Source: Isoetes taiwanensis
Lineage: Eukaryota; Streptophyta; Lycopodiopsida; Isoetales; Isoetaceae
Direction: 5' to 3'
DNA: 64,000 nt
Assembly: GCA_021234155.1 (NCBI GenBank)
Contig: JAJEKV010000028.1
Location: 5,587,637 to 5,651,636, forward strand
Below, piece after piece: positions 1-10,217 of the stretch (position 1 is the stretch's first letter; each line of letters begins with the position of its first letter). Under the pieces are notes generated by a model. The model saw nothing but the letters and a program-made list of their open reading frames with translations. It was not told the origin of the DNA and did not search any database. A program made the translations under genes and the position numbers.

Positions 1-166
1 CTGTCGCCACGTTCGCCTGCCTCTGCAGCCTACACATGGAACCGCAAAACGGCAACCAAACAAAGACCCACCCACGTGACGTCCGCATTCGCACGCTCAC
101 CCAACGCCCAAAACCAGCTGGAGCACCAACAAATGTGCTACATTTTGAACACGGTCTCAGCAGCCC
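1..166. other. Left edge, no gene supported
   Basis: This is sequence to the left of the first R1 repeat copy. An open frame on the plus strand crosses it and runs into the repeat, but its composition is low-information, it has no recognisable motif and no counterpart in the other R1 copies, so I do not call it. Confidence 0.4.
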
Positions 167-779
167 CTCGTGTTTACCAAAGCACATTCAAGACCCTGGC
201 CAGGCCAAGGAGACGAAACCCTTGGTAAGTCAAGGTGCTCAGAATAAGACTAGGAAATGGCTACATCAGTGGAGAGTGAGGCACGGAGCATTGGACAGGG
301 CTTTAGAAGTTAAGCTTTGGCGAGGGATTGAGATGAGCGAAACAAATAGACTGGCCAAGCATTTCGGCCAAAGCGATCTTCCTTCCCGCTTTCTTTTCTT
401 ATATAGTCGCGACAAGTTCTCGACCGTCTTTTCAAAATTGGATGGCAAACATCTAATAGAGAATGCAAGGATAAAACCAAATTGGCTATCGGGCTTTATG
501 TAAATTTAAGATCACGAAAAGACGAAATGAGAGGCACACGCATTCGGTCACGAGCAGAGATGTTCCTTGGACAAATATGGATGCTAACATGTGCTGGGTC
601 CTTGATTACATCGTCCTTCCCCTTATGTTATCTATATTCTTCATGACTGGGCAAAAACATAAAAGCTACTAACTATAAAATACGATTTGAACATGCCTAC
701 CATACATGCCCCCTGTATAAGATCCTTTATCCGATCCGCATAGATTTATAAACTTTTGAATTGCTGGGCGTAAGAGTTC

Positions 780-1345
780 TTTCACTTCACCGTTTTCTCA
801 ACTCAAGAGATGCGAAGGTCTTTCAATGCCTCATATTTTTTTCAAAGCCAATGCCACATCTCCAAGTGAACATGAAAAATTCAAAACAATCACCTTCTTA
901 GTCACTCTACTGCAACGCAACGCCGCTATACGCTTTTTGTAATGGGCCCAGCTTCAGTCATATAGTCAGATCATGTGAATCCTTAAAGAATAACGCATTA
1001 AAGCGAAGAAACGCTAGAAACAACCCGAATGGAAAAGGATGCCACTACCCTACAAACGGGCCAAAACAATGAAAAGATCGCCAGGAATGCATTCAAAACG
1101 CAATAGATAAGTACTTTGGGGTGGTTTTGGGTTATTTTAGTGGTTTTGCTAGATTGTGGCTGCGTTATAAAGATAGTAAATTGGTTGGGGTGAACGGTTA
1201 CGGAAAGCGTCAAATCTTTAAATCTTTTTACCGCCGCATAATACGTTCTCGCCTGTCCCAACTGCTCTTCTCCCACTCAAGAATCAAAGCAAAGGAACTC
1301 CCAAGTGCTCATCCCAAACACAATTGCTGCCAACTTACGAGTTGC
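780..1345 (-). pseudogene. Decayed exons of an unidentified host gene, R1 copy a
   Basis: This is the most degraded copy of two exon-like stretches that read better at 22,917-23,830 and 29,043-29,950. Only short in-frame pieces survive here: the block around 800-930, equivalent to the exon ending in a Leu/Lys-rich helix, and a trace near 1,320-1,345 equivalent to the start of the second exon. Frames are broken by several indels. The original protein is not recognised. Confidence 0.35.
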
Positions 1346-2749
1346 ACTGCAGTAATCATGTTAGTTACATAACGTGAATCGTATACAAAGCATGCTTCCG
1401 GAAGACTATTTCTACCGTCCACCCAGAAGGACCCCCTGTTCCACCAATAGTGGTTGGCAAATACCACTATCATATCTAAGGAAAGTCTTCAAAAAGGTGA
1501 CAATACAATCAACACCCCACAGTCCGCTTTTCTCGACGTTCCAGGAGCGAATATTATTATATAGGATATACTTTCGCTAGTAGAAATAATAAGATTTTAT
1601 AAACATTCTATCAGTTATTGACGAGCTTAGAGAAAGCTGAAATATAATTTAACCGCTAAGCTTCCCCCACTCAACCCACCCATCCCAACATCTACCCAAA
1701 ACGAGATTTATAGCCGCCAACCTTCCAAAGCCACCATGTCGTACTTCAATATAATGATTTGGCAAGCCAGAGTAAATAACATCTGGGTATGCTTAATCAA
1801 TTCGGTAAGGGTGGTATCGATAAATACCATTACTTGAGGAATGAGTTTAGCAGAAGCGTTTGCCAGAGCAGTGGGGTGGGGAATTTTAAATGGCGGGGAA
1901 GCCAGTTTTGAATTGGGTTACTTTACATGTCTATATACAACATGGAAAAGATGGTAGCCACGTCATCATTTTAAGCATAAGGTGCCCCCGATCAATGCTC
2001 ACTGGTTATTTTAGACTCTGAAGGCTGCAATTAGAAAAAAAAAAACCTATAAGCAACTGATACAACCCAAATTTCATTCGCATCAATAATTATATTGGTG
2101 ATATGTAAATCTAAGAATGATTGGAGTTAGAATCAGGTAGTAGTATGCGAAATCACATCAACTCTATTTTTCCATTCAAGTTATATTTGCTAATGTCTAG
2201 AAAGTAATAATTCGCTGGTGATATCAAATGAACTTACACGAAAAGCAAGGAAATATATGTCTTTGGGGATGAAGATTCTCATTCTTGAAGGTCATGATAG
2301 ACATTTTTGCGGAGTGACATTGCACCTTTAGTGCTAATTTATTTTAATCAGAATATCGGAACTATACTCAGGAAAATTATGGAAGAAGAGTAAAACAATT
2401 CAGAATACCAGTCTTGACCCATAGCAGAGCCAGGTTAATTTTTTGGTTAGTGCGAACACCACGCAGCCCCAGTGCCAGCCTTAGTCTGTGATCGATAAAA
2501 TACCTTCAAATTGAGGTGTTTGTTGCTAATTTTAGAGTCGCTATAACCCGTCCTCTGCTCATCCCCGGCAAAATCAGTCGCAGGAACCCCATTTCCAAAA
2601 CCCTACCTAACGTAAACTGCCAGCCTACCACCTGATAGGGATGTGGGATTTGAAGGGGAGTAGATATTTCTGCTTGTAATTTCGCTTTCTCAGAAGGTCA
2701 GGCAACTTGTTATTTTTTTTGATTGTGCAATAGTATACAAGTTCACCCA

Positions 2750-2900
2750 TTAAGGTAGTAAGGCATGGTCGAATAAGGTACCATAAGTCGAATAAGGTAA
2801 GGAGGTATGGTAAGGTTTAACAAGTCGAAAATTAAACAGGTCGAATAAGGCCGATGGTTAAACATTCAAATAGGCCGATGGTCGAATAAGGGCGATAAAC
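2750..2900. repeat. GTCGAATAAGG short array, R1 copy a
   Basis: The motif GTCGAATAAGG recurs in an irregular array with intervening GGTATGGTAAGG and AAATTAAACAG pieces. The same array occurs at 26,105-26,285 and 31,590-31,725. Unit spacing is irregular and units are imperfect, which fits a small decayed satellite and not a CRISPR-like array. Confidence 0.7.
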
Positions 2901-3590
2901 AGAAGCCCCAAGTGAACTCTGAACAAGGTAAAACTTGGTTCTTTGATTTGATCATTACAAGACCAGTAGCATCGGCTGTAGCTGTAGCATTTCGCAGAGC
3001 CTTCCAGTTTCCATTTCAGTGCTGATCAGAAATCCAAAGATAAAAATGTAAATCTGAGTTTCTAAAGACATATATCTGTGCCTTAAATACATGAAAATAA
3101 TGGTTCGACCATTTATGAACCACAAAAAGAAACACGATCAGGCTGAAGGAAACCTTATACAGGTGAACCACGATTAGGTGAAAACTTGACAGAACAGTAG
3201 GAATTTCATAGCAAACAAAAAAAGTTATCATCATCATCAAAAAGGAAACCAAAGTTTGATTGTGAATGTATCAACCTAGCAGAACTGTAGAACAAACAGA
3301 TTCCAACAAAAATGTCGATTTTTGGTTGGTTTTGTTTTGTTTTCAAAAGTTGAATGTGTCCTGCATGGCAGAAATGCAAATATCATGTGTCCTGCAGTGC
3401 ATGCCAGAAAACAAATATCAGCCTTACTCAGATTTAGAAATGCTTTTTTTGACATGTGCTTCTGCTATCTATTAACCTTGCTTGTATAACAAGGCCTGCT
3501 AAAAAGAGAAACAAGATTCACATTACATGTTAAATTGCTTACTTTATGATTGTTTGGCAGCACTCTTCAACCATATCATGTCCCGTAAGA
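2901..3590. other. R1 segment without recognised gene
   Basis: This is collinear with 31,726-32,420 in R1 copy c. Short open frames exist on both strands, but they are AT-rich and disagree between the two copies. I see nothing to support a gene. A 37-bp stretch present in copy c (about 31,819-31,855) is missing here near 2,980. Confidence 0.5.
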
Positions 3591-3900
3591 ATGCGCATTA
3601 TCTGCTGATATGCTTTTGCCATGTAGAGTGACATTACAAAAAACTGTTCCAAGAACCAACTAGGTATTAAGATATCTGCAACATGGTCAGCAGCATATAG
3701 ATATTCAATAGTATCATCATTCTCCAAGCTATCATCAACAGGACAAGTGTGTTCTTCTACATTCTCTGGAGCTTCAACAAGATTGCCATATTCCTCTGGT
3801 GGAGGACGCTTTGAAACTGGCTAGAAGGGGCTGGACATTCTTTAGCATAATGTCCCGTCTTTTCACATTTGTGGCATCAAAAGATTTGAGTAACATAGAA
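3590..3900 (-). pseudogene. Ty1/copia gag-protease scrap, R1 copy a
   Basis: On the minus strand this keeps the gag zinc-knuckle region, with a CHKCEKTGHYAKEC-like motif now frame-broken near 3,850-3,870, and the acidic linker before the protease (residues like ENDDTIEYLYAADHVADI). The protease active-site segment present in copy c at 32,900-32,945 is deleted here: the sequence jumps from the linker straight to a downstream piece at about 3,646. A second deletion removes gag upstream of the knuckle, equivalent to 33,178-33,420 in copy c. It lies just downstream of the Dof-like gene on the same strand. Confidence 0.7.
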
Positions 3901-4079
3901 ACCACCAGAAGCACACTTTAAAGAGAATGAAGCAATCTGATACATGAATTCAATAATTCAAAACATCTTAAGGGTCTTTACAAATGACAGCTGTACAATT
4001 GCATCATGTGAATGATGGGTAGCAGCTATACAATCTCAATAACTGTATACAATTGGCTGAATACTATGTACAAAAGCCA

Positions 4080-5056
4080 AGTTATTGTTGGCAGCCTCAC
4101 TGGATTTGCGAGGTTGACGAGATCATCTTTGCCTCAGTTTGCCGCCGAGTGTCCATCTCTTCTTGCACCTCCTACATTTTATATCTTTGGTTGGTTTAGA
4201 TCCTTGTTGTCAAAATAGTCAAAACGAGTGTCATCACTTGGACAGTGAGGGCAGGCACAATGTATCTTTGCCACTTCATCCTTGCAGCTGCCCTTGCTTC
4301 TTCATTCTGATAATTATTACTGCTTGGGGCATGATCTTTTGCTTCTTCGTCCTTGGTGCTGCCATTGCTTTTTCAATACTAATAGGCAACATCCTTGTAA
4401 CTTGTTGACCTGCAACTCAACTGCCTGTTCATTCTGATACATATTATTGCTAATAGGCAACATGCATGTAGCTTGTTGACCTGCAACTTGAAAGGATGCA
4501 TTGAGGAGGTCAACCATGCCAGTAGTGGAGTGTTCCCTCCATGACCATGCAAGACAGGTTCAACACCTCTTATCATTTGTTGCCACGAGCAACCAAAGCC
4601 TAAGCCATCCAATTCACCCCCTTCCTGTGTTGGTCTTGCATTTCCATGTTCAGGCTCGTCTTCTGGTAATTCTGCTTGTGCCAACAAGGCGTTGAATTCT
4701 TCCCAGCAAGCTGCTACTTGTTCTGTTGGCTCCTCATCATCTCTACTTCGCTTTTTACAGTTGACTGCCACATTGACCACGTCAAACATGTGTCCATGAC
4801 CATTTCCTTGTGTTGTCTCCTCTAGTCTTGCCTCACAAAGCGTTGGCAAGTCTGCAGACAAGTCTTCATCAAGACCACATGCTGCCAACAACAAGCCATA
4901 CCCTTGTTTTTCTTTCAAGTTGACTAGGGCCTCTTCTTGCTCCCAAGAATTGAAATCTTGGAGTGTTTGTGATAACGAGCCATTGACTTCTGGTTGTGAC
5001 ATTTCGACCCCAACCATTGCCAAATTGAAGTCAAAATCACCACCAATTTCTAGCAT
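4080..5056 (-). pseudogene. Dof-like zinc-finger gene, copy a (5' end deleted)
   Basis: The minus strand reads as a 225-codon open frame (5,056 to 4,379): an acidic region, a KKRSRDDEE basic/acidic patch that could be a nuclear localisation signal, and Gly/Glu-rich sequence. With a frame change it continues to about 4,100 and ends in a Cys-rich segment. That segment has CPHC near 4,240-4,255 and CRRC near 4,170-4,180, and the spacing is exactly C-X2-C-X21-C-X2-C with an NQPRYKC and RWTLGG context. This is the Dof DNA-binding finger signature (CX2CX21CX2C, QPRxxC, WTxGG). Canonical Dof domains sit near the N-terminus; here the finger is near the C-terminus. One frameshift falls inside the finger (the copy at 33,640-34,424 also differs there), and the first exon is lost at 5,041. 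It is probably a dead paralogue of the gene split by the transposon. The Dof call rests on motif spacing only. Confidence 0.6.
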
Positions 5057-5470
5057 TTGCTAGAGCAAGAAGTAATCGGATGCTTGTCATTTTGACAATT
5101 GGAGAGAAAGTATCTTTATAATCAATCCATTTTCTCTGGGTAAACCCTTGTGCCACAAGCCTAGCCTTAAATTTTGGATTATCACCTTCGGATGAATGTT
5201 TTACCTTGTAAATCCATTTGCATCCTATTATGTTTCTGTTTTCTGGAGTATTGACAACATCATAGGTTTCTGTTCTCTTAAAACTCTCCATTTCCTCTTG
5301 CATTGCCAATTTCCATTTTGCTGCATTTTCAGAACTTATGGCTTCATCATAGCATGTCGGAGCTTCTGGATCAAGCATTATTAATGCCTCTACATAATCC
5401 GGATTAATTCTTTTACTTCTGCCTTCCAGATTTCTTCCATAAGCATTAGAATTTACCTCTAGCTCGTCTC
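5037..5470 (-). pseudogene. Ty1/copia reverse transcriptase fragment, copy a
   Basis: The minus-strand frame of 113 residues matches the start of the copia-type reverse transcriptase domain (RVT_2). It has the YDEAISSENAAKWKLAMQEE segment, then [17 protein letters not shown] and the [13 protein letters not shown] block, which are diagnostic of Ty1/copia polyproteins. It stops where the sequence joins the Dof-like gene at 5,041. The frame upstream (5,378-5,470) continues with NPDYVEALI-type linker sequence. There is no integrase and no RNase H. The same fragment lies at 48,658-49,190 with a little more of the domain. Confidence 0.85.
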
Positions 5471-5479
5471 GGAGAATTT

Positions 5480-5835
5480 GAGCCTGTGTTCCTAGATTTA
5501 TCCTAGATTTGTCCTAGATTTCTTAGCGGCAAATCTCGTGTATTTGTTCCTTTGGAGCATAACTAAGAAAATATAAGGTCAAATGAGGATATGAATTTAA
5601 ACTATAATGGCCACTATAACAAACAATAGGATGTAAGATCAATTTTTATGTTGTAAATAATAGTGGAAGGGAATGCAATCTAACTAAGTCATATAGAAAA
5701 GTTTGGTTTATATTTATGGTACAAATAAGGCTTCATAGTAGGGTCATTGATAGAAAAGAATTTGAGATATAGAGAATATATGCTTCAAAATTTGCCTTGT
5801 TATATCTTCAATTACCACTTGGTCTCCTTGATTTT
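5480..5835. repeat. 335-bp repeat beside copia fragment, copy a
   Basis: This AT-rich sequence begins with tandem TCCTAGATTTGT/TTATCC pieces and ends near CTTCAATTACCACTTG. It is present once here but twice in the second block, at 48,310-48,657 and 49,190-49,526, on both sides of the copia reverse transcriptase scrap. There it resembles a direct-repeat pair. I see no TG...CA ends, so I do not call it an LTR. Confidence 0.6.
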
Positions 5836-5839
5836 GTGG

Positions 5840-6990
5840 ACCACATTTAATTATTCAGAACCAAGCAAAACCCAATGGTCTTGAACTACAGTGACAATTG
5901 AAAACAAACTATGTATTGTTCGGTGTTTGACGACATGCATATTGCAATAGCTGCTATCCTTCATACCTATTTTCTACTTCAATCGTAAGCCCAGGCCTCT
6001 GTATGGTCAACCACCCAAAATAGTCACGGCCTCAATCAATCAGACTCTATAGGTTTCTGATGGTAGTCTGCACCTGGCCAAAACATATTTGGGCTTCTAT
6101 GTACATTTTCGGTGCCACACTAGAACTGCATTTTTAAACACTACATTAAACATCAGGTCGACCATCTGTGTGAGAACATAGACTTCTGCTTAGCTACAAA
6201 CAATCAGATCACTATAGCGGGTAGCATTAAATCATATATTTTTTTGAAATATGTCAGGCACATGCACATGAATATTGGTTCTCAGATATTTTAACTCCAA
6301 AATGTACATTGAAGACATGAATACCTATTTCAACTCCAGACCAAAATATCAGCTTTGGTGAAAGCTTATAAGCTTTGGGATAGCCTCTGCGCCAATTTCT
6401 TCTTTGCAATCAATGTATTTCAATCAACCACTTGATGAATTCAAAGGCTTTGAATTTATTATAACATCTCAAAAGCATTTCTAGGCGTAAATTTTAGATC
6501 GAAAACATAAGTGAAATCTAGCTTATTTTTCTAAATCTCACTTGCAATTGAGCAAATAAGGAAAACTTCTAAGAATGTGGTCTGAAAATTAATTGGTCTG
6601 AAAATGTCTTGTTTCATTTTGTGCTCCATCCATCTGAAACTTGAGACACTACTGAAAGAAGAGCACTAGAGCATCCTTGAGTTTTAACACATGATGATTT
6701 TCTCTTCTATCTTTTTTTTGAATCCCATAATGCTAATGCCCGCTCATCCGGAAAGTCATTCTTTGAATAGGTGCAAGTATATGCACGAGACGACGTCTAA
6801 ACTGGGATTGCTTTTAAGGGCGAAATTTATAAAAAATGCTATATTTCAATGGTCTTATGATTTTGGCACACTAATATTGAGTAGGGTCGGGTTTGACATA
6901 AAAATGGAAATTAGCCACCACCTATCTAAAAAAAGAAATCCCGCCACTAAGTTGTTCGCCCTTAGGTGCTAAACGGCAAACTCGATAGTT
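5840..6990. other. Block Y intergenic sequence, no gene recognised
   Basis: This is collinear with 49,530-50,690. The plus-strand open frame at 6,691-6,972 does not stay open in the second copy and has no recognisable motif. I see no gene, RNA or element boundary here. Confidence 0.5.
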
Positions 6991-7335
6991 AAGCTTCGCC
7001 ATTTCGATCCTTATTATAGATTCAAAAATAGATTTGCCTCACTTCCGATCTTTCTTGGATCCAATTTCAAGAATCGCCTCTTAACATTAGGTATCTTTCT
7101 AGTTTTTCTAGTTCTCTTGAATGGCTTAATTGCATTTGATTTGCTAGAATCAGATGCATTAAAGAGGATTTGAGCTTCTTGATCTACAGGCTAGAATCTT
7201 TTGAAGATTCACCATCATCATGATCACCATCATCATGATCGTCTTCTTTCTTCTCATCCTCTTCTCTCTTTATGTCTTGAAGCGACAAATTGGAATGGGG
7301 TTTTATAAGGAATGGGGTTTTCCTAGAAAATAGAA
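6990..7335 (-). pseudogene. Fragment resembling the 5' end of the Dof-like gene, copy 1
   Basis: On the minus strand a TATAAAA-type box (near 7,300-7,308) and the following CCATTCCAATTTGTCG leader are nearly the same as those just upstream of the Dof-like gene start at 47,552. After the leader the copy diverges into a frame rich in Asp, Glu and His (KREEDEKKEDDHDDGDHDDG) at 7,190-7,280. A basic stretch (KPFKRTRKTRKIPNVKRRFL) follows at about 7,050-7,150 in another frame, ending in a stop. It may be the 5' end of a related gene. A near-identical copy is at 50,690-51,010. No product is assigned. Confidence 0.4.
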
Positions 7336-7689
7336 AATGGTAAGATCGCGTGGATAAGAGGATATTAAAACAAACATTATTGTCCACAAATGTTACTGAT
7401 AATATTTTCTCTGTAATAGATATTTTTGGGTTGCCTAGGGTGTAATAGATATTTTTGGGTTGCCTAGGAGTTAAGATTTTGGAATATCTTTGCAAGCATA
7501 TGTAGCAATATTCTTTTCCTACAAGCCGCTAGCCGGTTTTTTTTTTTTCTCTTGACCTTTGATTTTTGTGTGCACACTTTCTTTTCCGTGCTCATTGCAT
7601 TTAAAACCGTTGTCCGACTTGCGTTCTTGGGTTGACAACCGGCTACAACAGGTTGCAGGGAAATGTCTCTGATTAGGTTGTCTCTGGAT

Positions 7690-7862
7690 CCTTTGTCCCT
7701 ACTAGATTTAGAGCTCAGCTACAGTGACTTATGAATCAACGTCTTATGTATGCAATAGGCACTTCATGTAATGCAATGGTTTCCGCATGCTGGAAAGAGG
7801 GGGATATTAAACGGGCTCTCCAATTGTTTTATGACATGCAAACAGATGGTTTTACCACAGAT
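7690..7862 (+). pseudogene. PPR gene fragment, part 1, copy 1
   Basis: The plus strand reads CNAMVSACWKEGDI-like and RALQLFYDMQTDGFTTD pieces, which is the helix-turn-helix pattern of a PLS-class pentatricopeptide repeat. One indel separates the two pieces. At 14,998 the same reading continues directly into ASTNLGVL, whereas here it is cut after the FTTD codons and resumes at 9,166. A 1.3-kb insertion therefore split it. Closely similar pieces are at 48,040-48,160 and 51,410-51,540. Confidence 0.65.
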
Positions 7863-9165
7863 TACTCAAATAAATCAGTTCTTCCGGAGTAAAAATAAAG
7901 TCTTCGTCCGGCATCACGATTCTCCTTTGGTGAATTTGGATGAATCTTTCTACAACCAGTCTCGAGTGGTTGGTACTTACATGAAGACGCATTAGTTATA
8001 GCAGACAGTTGATCACCATCTAAAAAGTGTCATTTGACATGCCAACCTTGCAACAACACAGAAAAGTTTGACCCAAGAACACAGATATAAAGACATATCC
8101 AAATTCATGAGGCAGGAATTTGAAATAAATAGATGCATATACTTATGAAGGTAGCAAAAAGAAGCTCAAACTCCAAATCGTATTTGATGGGTTTTGCATT
8201 AGTGGCCCAAGAAGAATTCAACCATTACGCAAAAACATTGCTGGCATCTTTGCAAGAATGTGCAATGCAACACATGGAAACCTCTGCAGGACGAAAGATC
8301 CATAAGAAGTATTAGATTCCTTCTTTCAGGCATCATTCACTATATAGAGGTTGCAAAGAGCATCCCTTGTCCAAGCAAGATGAATAAGATAGCTTCCCTT
8401 CTCTATGGCCACATTGTCTAGAATGACAACATAGGAGTACAATCCTAAGCGTCTACTAACAACAACACGATTCCAATATTTGCCCCACTTCACACCATTC
8501 AAGGCCTATAAAACATGAAGGAGCATATGGAACTACAGAAACTGCACTAAATAAGATCAAAACAAGGGATGTTCGTATTTGTAGATGTTTGTTCCTATAA
8601 TAAGGATACAAACATGAAATTGTCAAGAAATCTGCAGCATAAATTTGTAAGATTCAAAGACACATCAAGTAGAACAAAATGTGAAGTGCTTATGGCTCCA
8701 ACAGGTCAACATGTACGATGGCTAAAAATAGATGCTCATAATTGCAGATGCTTGGATGGTGGACTTGCACATGCATTGTACCACCACGAATAGCCTTCTC
8801 AAATTCCAAAAACATAACAACATGCAGGGTGTACGAAACCAGAAGTAGAAACATTAAAACTTGAACCATATGCAAGTTAATCGAATGACAAACTTACATT
8901 TCCCATTTGACACAACAGGAAACTCATATTGGTCTGGAGGAGAACTACAGCTATGAACCAAAAAATTACTCCAAAAAAAATTTCTACCCATGAAGGAAAG
9001 TACAAATGATCAGATTAAACGATGGCATAACAGTAATGATCATATTAAACGATGGCATAACAATAATGGAGCAATGACAATAATGGGTTCAAGAATATTG
9101 TTTAACAAAAGATGCTAGATGCTTCTTTCTACTAATCTAGGGATCTAGATGCTAGATCATTGGCA
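7863..9165. mobile_element. 1.3-kb insertion in a PPR fragment, copy 1
   Basis: The uninterrupted PPR fragment at 14,890-15,340 shows that this segment was inserted between the codons for FTTD and ASTNL. It carries a reversed scrap of the Dof-like gene start (DEDFIFTPEEL-like, minus strand, 7,866-7,930). It also has a PPR-like scrap at 8,210-8,300 (LQECAM..AGRKIH) and a conserved stretch at 8,512-8,890 with a 74-codon plus-strand frame of unknown function. Part of that stretch recurs at 22,023-22,125. The right end contains small duplications of GATGCTAGATGCTTCT. I see no clear terminal repeats or target duplication, so the mechanism is open. The second copy is at 51,541-52,855. Confidence 0.45.
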
Positions 9166-9500
9166 TTCTAGATGCTTCTACTAATCTAGGGATGTTGCAA
9201 ATTGATAAGCTAATTCCTTGCTCTATTGTAAAATATGGGGTTGATTCTTAGGTTATTATTGGAAACCCTCTCATCAATATGTATGGTAGATATGGAAATA
9301 TGGAAGCCTTGCATGTGTTGTTTCAAAGATTAGACAAATTGGATATCATCTCATGGAATGCAGTAATTGTAGCACATTTGTAGAATGACAGTATACAAAA
9401 ATCCATGAAACTTTTATTTGGAATGAAGGATAATCATGGGATTAGGTGAAATGTCATCATTTTTATATCAATAATCTCATCTTGTAGCCACAATGGGCTC
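9166..9500 (+). pseudogene. PPR gene fragment, part 2, copy 1
   Basis: This is the continuation of the fragment at 7,690. It reads ASTNLGM, INMYGRYGNMEALHVLFQRLDK and ISWNAVI, which is a PPR S/L-type motif pair, interrupted by in-frame stops at about 9,250, 9,381 and 9,447. The same stops occur in the second copy at 52,858-53,170, so the decay predates the duplication of block Y. Confidence 0.65.
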
Positions 9501-10217
9501 AATTCATTGTTTCTCTTTTTTTTTTTTACATGAGTAGGATGGCTTGACATTACTCGAGGATTTTACTTTTTCAGAGCTTTGCATTTTTTATGTAATCGTA
9601 GGAGGAATATTGCACATTTTAGAAATTCAAATGTTATGCAAGGCATTTTTCAGAGGTATATGGTCTGTTCTTTGTCACTCTTTGCTAACATTTTGAGGTC
9701 TCGATCAAAATATTTGAAACTAAATTTTGGAAGTAATAGTAAATAAAAAATCTTTATATTTGAGAAGAATATATATTTGAAATGGAAAATGCATTTCCTA
9801 ACATGATTTGTAAAGTTTTCGCTACAAATGACAAGTTTTATCTAATGTGTACATGATCCCAGGGCAACAATACAGAACCTAATGTGACATCTTAAAACCT
9901 CTAATTGCGGTGTGTTTGGACACGTAACAATGGTCATGATGGATTAGCATAATCCTGTTGTGACTGCCTTTCTCTGTCTGAATCCATATGGAACTTGGTC
10001 CCGAATTGGGATTTTATAGGACGTTGATGATAGGGAATGGGGCTTTTATAGATAATGGTAAGATTACGTGGTTATTTACAACAAATATTATTGTCTACAA
10101 ATGTTGTTGATATTGTTCTCAATAATAGATATTTTTTGTATTGTTCAACCGTGGATTGCTATCACTAGTTGTGGTTATTATCTATCTATTTAAATCCAAT
10201 ATATTATTACTTCAATA
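9500..10217. other. Block Y sequence, no gene recognised
   Basis: This AT-rich sequence is shared with 15,340-16,100 and 53,170-53,900. It ends at the pentanucleotide tail of the LINE. I see no coding signal. Confidence 0.5.

Larger units (their letters stand above)
167..5040. repeat. R1 repeat block, copy a
   Basis: This is the first of three copies of a multi-kilobase block; the others start near 22,190 and 28,735. Similarity is patchy up to about 335 and then collinear with 22,487 and 28,762 onward. From about 2,690 it continues collinearly with 31,530-34,424. Relative to the third copy it has internal deletions near 2,980, 3,646 and 3,874 and ends in a deletion junction at 5,041. It contains decayed exons of an unidentified gene, a short GTCGAATAAGG array, a copia gag scrap and most of a Dof-like gene, all described separately. 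It is more diverged from copies b and c than those are from each other between 335 and 2,690. Beyond the items listed I see no gene in it. Confidence 0.85.

Noticed and set aside
36-503. 155-codon plus-strand open frame at the left edge
   Set aside because: It crosses from unique sequence into the R1 repeat, has no motif, and is not open in the other R1 copies.
2750-2900. Regularly recurring GTCGAATAAGG considered as a CRISPR-like array
   Set aside because: Units are irregular, lack unique spacers of constant length, and the context is a plant repeat.
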